Assembly (NCBI RefSeq): GCF_047675955.1
Contig: NC_132910.1
Span: forward strand, 92,282,923-92,346,922
DNA length: 64,000 nt
DNA from: Chlorocebus sabaeus
Taxonomy: Eukaryota > Chordata > Mammalia > Primates > Cercopithecidae
Direction of reading: 5' to 3'
Part shown: piece after piece, positions 11,432-21,911 of the stretch
How positions within the stretch are numbered: the first letter of the stretch is position 1
Layout of the letters: every line of letters starts with the position of its first letter
Notes under the pieces: model-generated
Database searches by the model: none
What the model saw: only the letters and a program-made list of their open reading frames with translations
Told to the model about the DNA's origin: nothing
Translations under genes and position numbers: made by a program

Positions 11432-12302
11432 GAGGAGGAAGCTGGAGCAATATGGTTGAATAGAAGTCTCCAGCAGTCATTTCTTCCCACAAGAACACCA
11501 AATTGAACAACTATCCACACAAAAAGGTACTTTCAGAAGAACCAAAAAATCAGGTGAGTGATCATAGTACCTGGTTTTAACATATTAAGGAAAGAGGCAC
11601 TGAAGAGGGTAGAAAGACAGTCTGGAATCATCTACATCAGCCTCCCCCATCCACTGGCCGTGGCTGTGTGATACAGAGAGAGAATCTGTGCACTTAGGGG
11701 AGGGAGAACACAATGATTGTGGGACTTTGCATTAGAACTCAATGCTGCCCAATTACAGCAGAAAGTAACATGGGGCAGAACTCAGCCAGCACCAACAGAG
11801 GGAGCATTTAGACCAGCGCTAGCCAAAGGGGAATCACTGATTCCAGTGGTCAGAACCTGAGTTCTGGCAAGTCCTACCACCACAGACTAAAGTGCTAGGG
11901 GGTCTTAAATAAACTTGAAAGTCACTCTAGGACACAAGGACCTCAATTCCTGGACAAGTCCTGGTACTGTGCTGGGCTCAGAGTCAGTGGATTTGGGGCA
12001 TACATCAGCCAGGATGGAAAAGGGAATGTTTGTGTCAACCCTCATCTGACCCCAGGCAGCTCAGCTCACAGCTGCAGGAGAGACTTCTTTCTTCTGCTTC
12101 AGGCAAGGAGAGGGGAGAGGAAAGAGGACTTTATCTTAAAACTTGGATATCAACTCTGCCACAGTAGAAAAGGGCACCAGGCAGAGTCTTGAGGCCCTAT
12201 TCCAGGTCCTAGCTCCCAGACAACATTTCTAGACATACCCTGGGCCAGAAGGGAAGTTGCTATCTTGAAGGGAGGGAACCAATCATGGCAGGATTCATCA
12301 CC

Positions 12303-13040
12303 TGCTGACTAAAGAGAACTTGGGCCTTGAATAATCAGCAGCAGTCCCCGGGCAGTACTCACCAGAAACTTTGGGTGAGACTCAGAGATGTGCTAGCTTC
12401 AGATGTGACCCAGCATATTCCCAGCTGTGGTGGCTGTGGGGAGAGACTCCTTCCGCTTGAAGAAATAATAGGGAAGAGTAAAGAGAATTTGGTCTTGCAG
12501 CTCTGTATCTGCTTAGTAACAGTGGGATAGAGCATGAAGTAGGATCCTGGGTCCCTGATTACAGGTCTTGGCTCCTGGATGACATTTCTGGCTGCCCTAG
12601 GTCAAAAGGGAGCCCACTGCCCTGAAGAGAGAGTTGTAGGCCTGGCAGCATTCACCACAAGCTGACTGGGGAATGGGTCTTGAATGAACATTAGTGGTAG
12701 CCAGGAAGTACTCATCACAGGCCTGCAGCAGTGGAGGCCACAAGGAGAGACCCTTCTGCTTGTTGAAAGACAACAGAAAAGTGGGAAGGACTTGGTCTTT
12801 TGGCCTGGGTGCCAGCTCAGTCGCAGTAGGATAGAGAGCCAGGAAGATGTCTAAGTTTTCCAAACCTTGGCCCTGGCTCTTGGACAGCATCTCTTGATCC
12901 ACCTGGGGCCCAGGGAAACTCACTGTCCTGAATGAAAGGACATAAGCCTACCCGGCTTTACCACATGCTGATTGTAGAGCTCTAGGGCCATGAGTGAACA
13001 TAAATGATAACCAGGCAGTGGTTACTGCAGACCTTGGGTG
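12303..13040 (+). repeat. Tandem units in the L1 5' UTR
   Basis: Three related units begin with 'gctgact' or 'gctgatt' at 12303, 12661 and 12967, giving periods of about 358 and 306 bases. Each continues with a 'gg(g/t)c(c/t)ttgaat(g)aa' or related block, then 'cagtactcac' or equivalent, 'gagagac', and 'cttggctc(c/t)tgga'. A fourth, less clear unit lies upstream (about 11940-12300). They sit in the region expected for the L1 promoter. Confidence 0.8.
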
Positions 13041-13460
13041 AGACCAAGAGCTGTGCTGGGTTCAAATCTGACCCAACACTGTCCCAGTGGTGGTGGTCAC
13101 AGGGGTGCTCGTGTCAACTCTCCCCCAGCTTCAGACAGCTCAACACATAGAGAGAGACTCTACTTGGGTATGCCTGGTAATCCAGAGAATTCCTCTGGAT
13201 TTTATCCAAGACCACCATAGTGATACTTCTATGAGTCTGTAAGAGCCACAGCTGGGCTTGGGGTGCTTCCTAATATAGATACAGCTGCAGTAACCAAAAC
13301 CTTAGAGTGCAACACCCAAGTCCCTTCGAATAACTGGAAAGCCTTCAAAAGAAGGAAAAATACAAACAAGCCCAGACTGTGAAAACTACAATACATAGCT
13401 AACTCTTAAATGCCCAGACACCGATGGACATCCACAAGCATCAAGACCATCCAGGAAAAC

Positions 13461-14390
13461 ATGACCTCCCCAAACAAGATTAATAAGGCACCAGTGACCA
13501 ATTATGGAGAGACAGAGAATTCAAAATAGCTGTGTTGAGGAAACTCAATGAAATCCATGATGACACAGAGAAGGAATTCAGTACTATCAGATTAATTTAA
13601 CAAACAGACTACAATAATTAAAAGGAATCAAGAAACAATTTCGGAGTCAAGCAATGCAGTTGACATACTGAAGAATGCATCAGAGCCTTTTAACAGCAGA
13701 ATTGATCAAGCAGAAGAAAGAATTAGTGAGCTTGAAAGACAGGCTATTTGAAATACACAGTCAGAGAAGACAAAAGGAAAAAGATTAAAAAAGAATGAAA
13801 CATGCCTACAAGATAAAGAAAATAACCTCAAAAGGGCAAATCTACATGTTATTGGCCTTCAAGGTGAGGTTAAAAGAAAGACAGAGGTATAAAGGTTATT
13901 CAAAAGGATAATAACAGAGAACTTCCCAAACTTAGAGAAAGATGCCAGTATTTAAGTACAAGAAGGTTACAGAACACCGAGTAGATGTAACTCAAATAAG
14001 ACTACATCAAGCCATTTAATAATCAAACTCCAAAGGTCAAGGATAAAGAAAGGATCCTAAAAGCAGGAAGAGAAAGGAAAAAAAATAACATAGAATGGAA
14101 CTCCAATATGATTGGCAGCAGACTTCTTGGTGGAAAACTTACAAGCCAGGAGAGACTGGCATTACATGTTTAAAGTGCTGAAGGATAAAATCTTTTACTC
14201 TAGCATAGTTTATCCAGTGAAAATATCCCTCAAATATGAAGCAGAAATAAAGATTATACAAACAAAATTATAAACAAAATTATAAATAAAGATTATATAA
14301 ATAAGCAAAAGTGAAAGGATTTCGTTACCTGACTTGTCCTACAAGAAATTCTAAAGGGAGTTCTTTAGTCTGAAAGAAAATAACATTAAT
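13461..14390 (+). pseudogene. L1 ORF1 remnant (ORF1p)
   Basis: The start ATG at 13461 opens a frame reading M-T-S-P-N-K and soon hits an in-frame stop (TAG) near 13530. A shifted frame then gives 'EFKIAVLRKLNEIHDDTEKEF' and later 'IDQAEERISELERQA' before another stop. These are typical of the coiled-coil part of the older L1 ORF1 protein, an RNA-binding nucleic-acid chaperone. Further on the reading is lost to frameshifts. Its 3' limit is approximate. Confidence 0.75.
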
Positions 14391-14989
14391 GAGCAATAAC
14401 AAATCATCTAAAGGTACCAAACTTAGTGGTAAGAGTAAATACACAGAAAAAGAGAACATAACATTGTAATTGTGGTATGTAAGCTACTTATATCTAGAGT
14501 GGAAAGACTAAAAAATGAAGCTATCAAAAATAATGACAACAATTTTTCAAGACATAGACATTATAATAAGATATAAATAGAAACGAGAAAAGTTAAAAAG
14601 TGGGAGGATGAAGTTAAAGTATAGAGTTTTTATTAGTTTTCTCTTTGCTTGTTTGCTAGTTTGTTTGTTTATGCTATCAGTGTTAAGTCACCATCAGTTT
14701 AAAATAATGAGTTATATGATACCATTTGCAAGCCTCATGGTAACCTCAAATTAAAAAAAACACCATAAATTTAAAACATTTTAAAAATTAAAAAGAACCG
14801 TACAACAAGCTCAAATTAAAAAAAAACAAAAACAAACAAACAAAATAAAACACCATACAACAGATACACAAAGACCAAACAAAGAAGAAATTAAAACATA
14901 CCACCAGAGAAAACTGCCTTCACTAAAAGACAGATAGGAAGGAAGGAAAGAAAGAAGAGAAGAATACAAAACAACCAGAAAACAAATAA

Positions 14990-15700
14990 CAAAATGATAG
15001 AAGTAAGTCCTTACTTATCAATAATAACAGTGAACGTAAATTAACTAAAGTTTCCAATCAAAAGACATGCAGTGACTGAATGGATTAAAAAATAAGACCC
15101 AACGCTATGTTGCCTATGAAAAACACAACTCACCTATAGACTAACAGGGAGGAAAAATGATATTCCGTGCAAATAGAAAACAAAATTAGCAAGAGTAATT
15201 ACACTTATAGCAGAAAAAATAGTTTACAAAACAAAAAATATAGAGACAAAGAAGATAATTTTATAATAGCAAGAAGTTACATATAACTAGTTATATATAA
15301 TAGCAAGAAGTTATATAGCAAGAAGGTATAACAATTATAGATGTATACGCACCCAAAACTGGAGCACCCAGATACATAGAGTAAATATTATTGGAGCTGA
15401 AGAGAGAGACAGACCTCAATGCAGTAACAGTTGGAGACTTCAACATCCCACTTTCAGCATTTTGTAGACAGAAAATCACCATCCGCCCCCCACCAAAAAT
15501 CAGACTTAACCTGCACTATAGACAAAATGAACCTAATAGATATTTATATAACATTTCATCCAAGAGGTACAGAATATGCATTATTCTCCTGAACACATGG
15601 ATAATTCTCAAAGATAAACCATATGTTAGGCCAGAAAACAAGTCTTAAAAATTAAAAAAAAAATAGAAATTATTTCAAGTGTCTTCTCTCACCACAATGC
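14990..15700 (+). pseudogene. L1 ORF2 endonuclease remnant
   Basis: The text matches the APE-like endonuclease domain of L1 ORF2. A short frame at 15391-15648 reads 'VTVGDFNIPLSA', so the catalytic Asp and Asn of the GDFN motif are kept. Upstream, 'LTLNVN'-type and 'QETH'-type regions (about 15030-15130) are recognisable but broken, and a local duplication of 'ATAGCAAGAAGTTA' (15265-15325) has further damaged the frame. No intact domain remains. Confidence 0.8.
15264..15330. repeat. Short tandem duplication with 16-bp palindrome
   Basis: The word TATAATAGCAAGAAGTTA occurs near 15262-15279, again (TATAATAGCAAGAAGTTA) near 15295-15313, and partly a third time as TATAGCAAGAAG. Between the first two copies is a perfect palindrome ATATAACTAGTTATAT (15281-15296). 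It looks like a local duplication in the endonuclease region of the sense L1. Confidence 0.85.
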
Positions 15701-16299
15701 AATACAACTGGAAATCAATAACAAGAAGAATTTTGGAAACTATGCAAATATACAGAAATTACATTATATGCTCCTGCATGGCCAGTGGGTCAATGAATAA
15801 ATTAAGAAGGAAATTTTAGAAACATATTGAAACAAATGAAAATGGAAACACAAGATACCAAAACTTATGGGGTACAGCAAAAGCAGGACTAAGTGGAAAG
15901 TTTGTAGCAATAAGCACTTACATCAAAAACATAAATAAAGCTTCAAATAAATAACTTAATAATACAACTTAAAGAACTAGAAAAGAAGGAGCAAACCAAA
16001 CTCAAAACTAGTGGAAGAAAACAAGAAATAAAGGTTAGAACAGAAAAAAATAAAATTGAAATAAAAATCAAAAGTTTAATGAAATTAAAGTGGGTATTTT
16101 AAAAAGATAAACAAAACGAACACACCTTCAGACAAAGAGTAAAGAAAGACCCAAATAAATAAAATCAGAGATGAAAAAGGGCACATTGCAACTGACAACA
16201 CAGGAATTCAAAGGATCATTCAAGGTTACTATAAGCAACTACATGCCAATAAGTTGGAAAACCAAGAAGATATGGATAAATTGCTAGAGACACATGCAA

Positions 16300-17450
16300 C
16301 CCACTAAGATTGAGCCATGAAGAAATCCAAAACCTGAACAGAACAATAACAAGTAATGAAATTGAAACCATAATAAAAAGTCTTCCAGCAAAGTAAAGCC
16401 CAGGATCCAAGGGCTTCACTGCTGAATTATACCAAATATTTAAAGAACAAATACAAATCCTACTCACACTATTCCAGAAAATAGAAAATAAAGGAATACT
16501 TCCAAACTCATTCTACAAGGCCAGCATTACTTTGACATTGAAATGACAAAGACACATCTGAAAAAGAAAACTACAGGCCAATATCCCTGATGAACATTGA
16601 TGCAAAGTCTTCAACAAAACTCTAGCAAACCAAATCCAACAACACATTAAAAAGGTCGTTCATCATGACCAAGTGCGATTTATCCTAGGGATGCAAGTAT
16701 GGTTCAACATATGCAAATCAATGTGATACATCGTATCAACAGAATGAAGAACAAACACCATATGATCATTTCAACTGATGGTGAAAAAGCATTTGATAAA
16801 ATTCAACATCCCTTCATGATTAAAAAACAAAAACCCTTAAAAAACGGAATAGAAGAAACACACCTCAGTACAATAAAAGCCATTTATGCGGGAGGCAAAG
16901 GTTGCAGTGATCCGAGACCATGCCACTGCACTCCAGCCTGGATGATACAGTGAGACTCCATCTCAAAAAAAAAAAAAAAAAAAAAAAAAGCCATATATGG
17001 CAGACCCATAGCTAGTATCATCCTGGACAAGGAAAAGCTGAAAGCCTTTCCTCTAAGATCTGGCAAAGGACAAGGATGCCCACTTTCACCACTATTATTC
17101 AACATAGTACTGGAAGTCCCAGCTAGAGTAGTCAGATAAATAAATAAAGAGCATCCATATTGAGAAGGAAGAAGCCAAATTATCCTTGTTTACAGATTAT
17201 ACAGTCGTATATTTGGAAAAACCTAAAGACTCAATGAAAAAACTATTAGAAATGATAAGCAAATTTTGTAAAATTACAGTGTATGAAATCAACACATAAA
17301 AATTAGGATTCCTATATGCCAATAGTGAACAATCTGAAAAGGAAATCAATAAAATAATCCCATTTATAATAGCTACAAATTTAAAAACTCTAGGAATAAA
17401 CTTAATCAAAGAAGTGAAAGATCTCTGCAATGAAGACTATGAAACACTGA
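16300..17450 (+). pseudogene. L1 ORF2 reverse transcriptase remnant
   Basis: Conserved blocks are recognisable: 'NYRPISLMNIDAK' and 'HHDQVRFILGMQ' (about 16570-16700), 'MIISTDGEKAFDKIQHPFM' (in the frame 16699-16953), and after the Alu 'RQGCPLSPLLFN'-type text (about 17055-17105). At about 17180-17215 the catalytic box reads L-S-L-F-T-D-Y-T, where active L1 copies have FADD. One alanine and the second catalytic aspartate have changed, so the enzyme site is lost. An Alu fragment (16889-16985) splits the domain. Confidence 0.85.
16889..16985 (+). mobile_element. 5'-truncated Alu (right-arm 3' end)
   Basis: Only the last part of an Alu is present, from 'cgggaggcaaaggttgcagtg' through 'cactgcactccagcctgg' to a run of about 25 A. 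Target duplications of 14 bases flank it (AAAAGCCATTTATG at 16875-16888 and AAAAGCCATATATG at 16986-16999, one mismatch). The target is the reverse transcriptase part of the sense L1. Confidence 0.93.
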
Positions 17451-19200
17451 TGCAAGAAAGTGAAGAAGACACACAAAAAGTGGAAAGATTTCATGTTCAT
17501 GGATTGGAAGAATCAATATTATTAAAATACCCATACTACTCAATGTAATCTACAGATTCAATGCAATCTCTGCCAAAATACCAATGACATTCTTCACAGA
17601 AATAGAAAGAACAATTCTAAAATTTATATGGAACCAAAAAAGACCCAAAATAGCCAAAGCTATCCTGATAAAAAATAACAGAACTGGAGGAATCACATTA
17701 CCTGACTTCATATTATACTACAGACCTGTAGTAACCAAAACAGCATGATACTAGCATAAAAACAAACACACAGACCAGTGGAACAGAATAGAGAACCCAA
17801 AAAACAAATCCATAAATCTACACTAAACTCATTTTTAACGAAGTTGCTAAGACCATACAATGAGGAAAGATGATGGGAACACTGGGTATCCGTAAGCAGA
17901 ATGAGATGAGACCCCATCTCTTGCCATACAGGAAATCAAAATGGATCAAAGACCTAAATGCAAGACCTAAAAGTATAAAAATAGTAAAAGAAAACAGGAC
18001 ACTGAAAGGGTCAAAGATTTCTTGAGTAAACCAAAGTAAAAATGGACATATGGGATGACATCATGTTAAAAAGCTTCTACAAGCAGAGGAAACAATCAAC
18101 AAAGTGATGACTTAACCCACAGAAAGGGAGAGAATATTTGCAAACTACCCATTTGACAGGGATTAAAAACCAAGAATGTAAGGAGCTCAAACAACTTAAT
18201 AGGAAAAAAAAAAAACTAATAATCTGATTAAAAAATGGGCAAAACATCGGAATAGACATTGCTCAAAAGAAGACATACAAATGGCAAACAGGTATATGAA
18301 AAGGTGTTCAACACCATTGATCAACAGAGAAATGCAAATCAAAACTACAATGAGACATAATCTCACCTGATTAAAATGGCTTATATCCAAAAGACAGGCA
18401 ATAACAAATGCTGGTGAGGATGTGGAGAAAAGGCAACATTTATACTCTGTTGTTAGGAATGTAAACTAGTGCAACTACTATGGAGAACAGTTTGAAGGCT
18501 GCTTAAAAATCTCAACATTGAACTATCATTTGTTCCAGCAATCCCGCTGCTAGGTATTTACCCAAAAGGAAGGAAATCAGTTTATCAACAAGTTATCTGT
18601 ACTCCCATGTTTACTGAAGTACTGTTCACAATAGCCAAGATTTGGAAGCAACCTAAATGTCTATCAACAGATTAATGGATAAAGAAAATGTGATATATAT
18701 ACACAATGGAGGACTAGTCAAGCCTAACAAAGAATGATATCCTGTCTTTTGCAGCAGCATGGATGAAACTTAAGGACATTTTGTTAAGTGACATAAGCCA
18801 GGCACAGAAAAACAAACTTCACATGTTCTCACTTATTTGTGGGAGCTAAAAATTAAAACAATTGAACTTGTGGAGATAGAGACTAGAATGATGGTTACTA
18901 GAGGCTGTGAGGGGTAGTGCGGGGGATGGAGTGTGGATGACTAATGGGTAGTTTGGAGTAGAAAGGGGATTGCTAAAGGATGCAAAAGTATAGTTAGATA
19001 CAATGAATAAGATCTACTATTTGATAGCACAACAGTGTGTCTACAGTCAACAGTCATTTATTGTACATTTAAAAATAACTGTAAGAGTATAATTGGATTC
19101 TTTGTAACACAAACAAAGGATAAATACTTAAGGTGATGGATACTGCATTTACCCTGATGTAATTATTAAACATTGTATGATTGTATTAAAACATATCATG

Positions 19201-19490
19201 GGCTGGGTGTGGTGGCTCATGCCTGTAATCCCAGCACTTTGGGAGGCTGAGATGGGCAGATCATCTGAGGTCAGGAGTTCGAGACCAGTCTGGCTAACAT
19301 GGCAAAGCCCCATCTCTATTAAAAATACAAAAATTAGCCAGGCGAAGTGGTGGGTGCCTGCAATCCTAGCTACTGGGGAGAATGAGGCAGGAGAATCGCT
19401 TAAACCCAGGAGGCAGAGGTTGCAGTGAGATGACATTGTGCCACTGTACTCTAGCCTGGGGGACAGAGGGAGACTGTTTTAAAGAAACAA
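19201..19490 (+). mobile_element. Full-length Alu (S-like)
   Basis: A complete Alu begins at 'ggctgggtgtggtggctcatgcc' and ends with 'gggggacagagggagactg' and a short degraded tail. It lies near the 3' end of the sense L1: flanks AAAACATATCATG (19188-19200) and AAAAGCGTATCATG (19491-19504) are an imperfect target duplication of the L1 3' UTR. Confidence 0.93.
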
Positions 19491-19504
19491 AAAAGCGTAT
19501 CATG

Positions 19505-19592
19505 TACACACACACGCACACTTGTGTATACATATATATGAATATATATATACACACATATATATGAATATATAGGTATACACACATACTAT
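19505..19592. repeat. CA/TA simple repeat in L1 tail
   Basis: An irregular mix of (CA)n, (TATA)n and two copies of 'acacatatatatgaatatat'-like text expands the L1 3' UTR just before its terminal 'actatgtgtacccgcaac'. Normal L1 3' ends have only a short 'ataaatatatacacctac' here, so this is a local microsatellite growth. Confidence 0.8.
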
Positions 19593-20061
19593 GTGTACCC
19601 GCAACAATTTTTTAAAATTAATATAGATTTTATTTACTTAATAATTTTGATACTTAATTTAACTTTTCCTGGGGTTGAGAATATAATTATGTCATCTCAT
19701 ACAGTTTTGAGCTTATCACCCCAAGTGATTTGTGTGGTGAACTTCTCAGTTGACAGAGGTTGAATATCAAAAAGCAGTTTGCCTGGATGTGATGTCTTAT
19801 ATTGTAAGTCTTATACGCAAGGTGAATTTTTTGTTGTTATACTACTACCTGTCAGTTTAAACTTTCGAGTTTTGATGTTAACACTCTCCACATGGGGTCA
19901 TCTTGAAGTCCCTTTTCCTGAATTACCTAGTTCTCATATCTGATGAATTGGCTAACCCCTCACAATATTTTCAGCCAATTTTCTTTTCTGCATGAAGCAG
20001 AGTTTTCTCTCTTTCTGCCTTCTGAGATATTTAATTGTCATCTGATTCATCCTGAATATAT

Positions 20062-20202
20062 TTTAAATATTTTTCTCACTCTGTTTTTACAGTTTCAAGA
20101 TCATGTTAATGACACCGTTTCAAGGCAGATATCTGAAAAGAAATCTGCCTTTTTAATCAACCTTCCCCGTATTAAAATTGTCACCTTTCTTGATTTGTTA
20201 AA
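20062..20202 (+). repeat. Local duplication, copy 1
   Basis: About 130 bases starting 'tatttttctcactctgttttta' recur at 20543-20672 in the same orientation. Shared words include 'tttctcactctgtttt', 'gatcatgtt(a/c)atgacac', 'ttcaaggcaga', 'tctgaaaa(g/t)aaatctgcc' and 'gtcacct(t/c)tcttgaat/gat'. By eye they agree at about 80% of positions. I do not recognise the family. Confidence 0.8.
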
Positions 20203-20542
20203 GAAAAAATTATTCACAACACTTGTTAAAGATGGTGAGGTAGACTTTATTCTGGTGGCTACTAAAGTGTGGTTTTGTAGTAGGAGAGAGAGATTGGGTT
20301 CAACTTCTAATACAACAAGGAGAAGTAGGAAATTGTAGCAAATCATAGCCCAGGAGCAGTGTGGGAGTCAGTGGATGAGAAGTTACTTAGAGAAACACTA
20401 GGGGCTGAACTTCGCAGGGAAGGATACAGTAGCCTAAAGTTAAACTAGCCTTCTTTTAACTAGGCCCAACTAGTTTAACTAGGAGCCTAGTTAAAAAGAA
20501 GGCTGAGAAGAACCTGAACAAAGTTTGGCCAAGGAGATAATC
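20203..20542. other. Spacer between duplicated blocks, with hairpin
   Basis: About 340 bases of unassigned sequence separate the duplicated blocks. It contains the strong hairpin at 20447-20504. The overlapping open frames 19943-20338 (+) and 20101-20346 (-) span block 1 and this spacer, and have no recognised domain. Confidence 0.5.
20447..20504. repeat. Inverted repeat, 19/20-bp stem
   Basis: The left arm AGCCTTCTTTTAACTAGGC (20447-20465) and the right arm GCCTAGTTAAAAAGAAGGCT (20485-20504) are reverse complements except for one extra A/T in the right arm. The loop of 19 bases holds two more AACTAG words. If transcribed it could fold into a long hairpin; nothing else suggests a small RNA gene. 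Confidence 0.9.
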
Positions 20543-20672
20543 AGTTATTTTTCTCACTCTGTTTTATAATTTCAGGATCATGTTCATGACATCACTTCAA
20601 GGCAGAAACCTGAAAATAAATCTGCCCTTTAAATCAACTTTTCCTATATCAAAAGTCACCTCTCTTGAATCT
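20543..20672 (+). repeat. Local duplication, copy 2
   Basis: This is the second copy of the block at 20062-20202, about 480 bases downstream in the same orientation. It runs on directly into the L2-like text that follows. Confidence 0.8.
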
Positions 20673-20679
20673 ATCATTG

Positions 20680-21460
20680 ATCTCAAATTCATTCTGTCCT
20701 TTGCATCGTCACCGCCATTTCCTTAGTTCAGTTTAGGATTTTTTTTCTTACTTGGACTTTTGCTCTTCTCTACAACCTTCCAATTCCACTCTGCATTCCA
20801 CACATCTGCCAAAGTGGCATTTCTTAAAATGCAAATCTGCTCATATCCCTCTGCTTAAAACCTTTTCATAGCTGTAGAAAACTGTCAGGGTGATGTTTGA
20901 ACTGCCTAGCAAGGCCTTCTCACCTACCCGTTCATAATCCATTCTTTCTTCCAGCCATCCTGTATCCATCTAACAAATATCTCCTGCTACCTACTGGACA
21001 TTTCATCTATTGCTTTTTTTTTTTTCTATCGATAAAACCTTATTCACCCTTAAGTTTTTCTACTCCCTCAGTTTTCCCACTGTCCTCTCTTCAAATGGCC
21101 TTCAGGTAAATTGAACTAGGTACAGTTCCTCAACTATGCTATGATATTTCATGTATTTTTGAGTTTGCTCCAGAGGTTTCCTCTGTCTGGAATTTCTGTC
21201 CCTCCTCAGCTACTGGACTACCTTGTGCTCAGTTTTAAAAGTGAAACTCAAGCGCCACTTTCTCTAAGATGTCTTCCATGACCTGTTTCCTTATTTGAAT
21301 AAGGTAAAACTTTTCTGTGTTTTCTTAGACTCGTGCGTGTGTGCATTAATTATGGTTGTCTGTATGTTCAAATTGTTGAGTTTTAATCTTTACATCTCTA
21401 GTGCATAGAACATATAGGGAATTCTAACAATTTCTAAAATGGGTGAATGAATGAAAAATA
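20680..21460 (+). mobile_element. L2 LINE, 3' portion
   Basis: The 3' L2 block order is visible: 'catttcttaaaatgcaaatctgctcat' with 'cctctgcttaaaacc', 'ggtgatgtttgaactgcctagcaaggcc', 'tccctcagtt', 'tccagaggtttcctctgtctggaatttc', 'gtgaaactcaagcgccac', and a 3' end at 'gtgcatagaacatatagg' with 'aatgggtgaatgaatga'. A T-run near 21008-21024 interrupts it. Confidence 0.75.
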
Positions 21461-21883
21461 AGCCAATAAAAGATGCTCATCTTTCAGAATGAATGCATTT
21501 GGCCACCAATCCATTCTTACAGATTTTCTTTGACTGTAGTTTGACAGTCCAAGAAGTTTATCTTCACCTGAGGGGTAAGTTTGAGTCTCAGTCTCTTATT
21601 TGAATACACAGTATGTAGTCTGCAAAGTCCTGATGAAGAATGTGTATTTCTTGAGAGTATCTAACTCAGGGACCCAGGGTGAGAGACTATTTCCTTCTTT
21701 ATCATTTATATCTATTATTGTTTTCTCTCTTTAGAAAGAACCTAACTTCACTATTTTAAAATAAAACATATATTGATACATAAGCAGAATAAGTATGGAA
21801 AAAGATTAAAAATCTAAAATAACATTGAGAAAAACCACAGAAGTAAAATATACAGAATAGTGTATTATTATCAACCAAAATTC

Positions 21884-21911
21884 TGCTAGGAAAAACAGAT
21901 TTTTCCTAGCA
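21884..21911. repeat. 12-bp hairpin with CAGA tetraloop
   Basis: TGCTAGGAAAAA (21884-21895) pairs exactly with TTTTTCCTAGCA (21900-21911) around CAGA. It resembles a small terminator-like or template-switch hairpin; no function is implied. Confidence 0.9.

Larger units (their letters stand above)
11432..19622 (+). mobile_element. Near full-length old L1 LINE (L1MA/L1PB-like)
   Basis: The element starts with 'gaggaggaagctggagcaatatgg', the worn form of an L1 5' end, and ends at 'tactatgtgtacccgcaac' plus an A-rich tail near 19622. In order: a 5' UTR with tandem repeats (to about 13400), ORF1 remnant (ATG at 13461), a long A-rich inter-ORF stretch, the ORF2 endonuclease (about 14990-15700), reverse transcriptase (about 16300-17450), C-terminal region, and a 3' UTR with 'accctgatgtaattattaaac'. 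Two Alus interrupt it (16889-16985 and 19201-19490). After removing them about 7.8 kb remain. Many stops and frameshifts make it inactive. No convincing target duplication was found; short shared ATTAATAT-like words at both ends are too weak. Confidence 0.9.

Noticed and set aside
12303..13040. CRISPR-like or satellite array
   Set aside because: Units are long, few and diverged, and lie in a known position of an L1 5' UTR.
11417..19630. Target duplication of the full-length sense L1 (ATTAATAT-like words at both ends)
   Set aside because: The shared words are short, AT-rich and not aligned well enough to count.
19943..20338. 131-aa open frame
   Set aside because: It spans a duplicated non-coding block and spacer; an overlapping minus-strand frame of similar quality exists; no recognised domain.
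20447..20504. microRNA precursor
   Set aside because: Stem of 20 bp is shorter than typical for a precursor and the loop is long; no supporting context. Kept only as an inverted repeat.
21884..21911. Bacterial-type terminator hairpin
   Set aside because: The window is primate nuclear DNA, so a rho-independent terminator makes no sense here.
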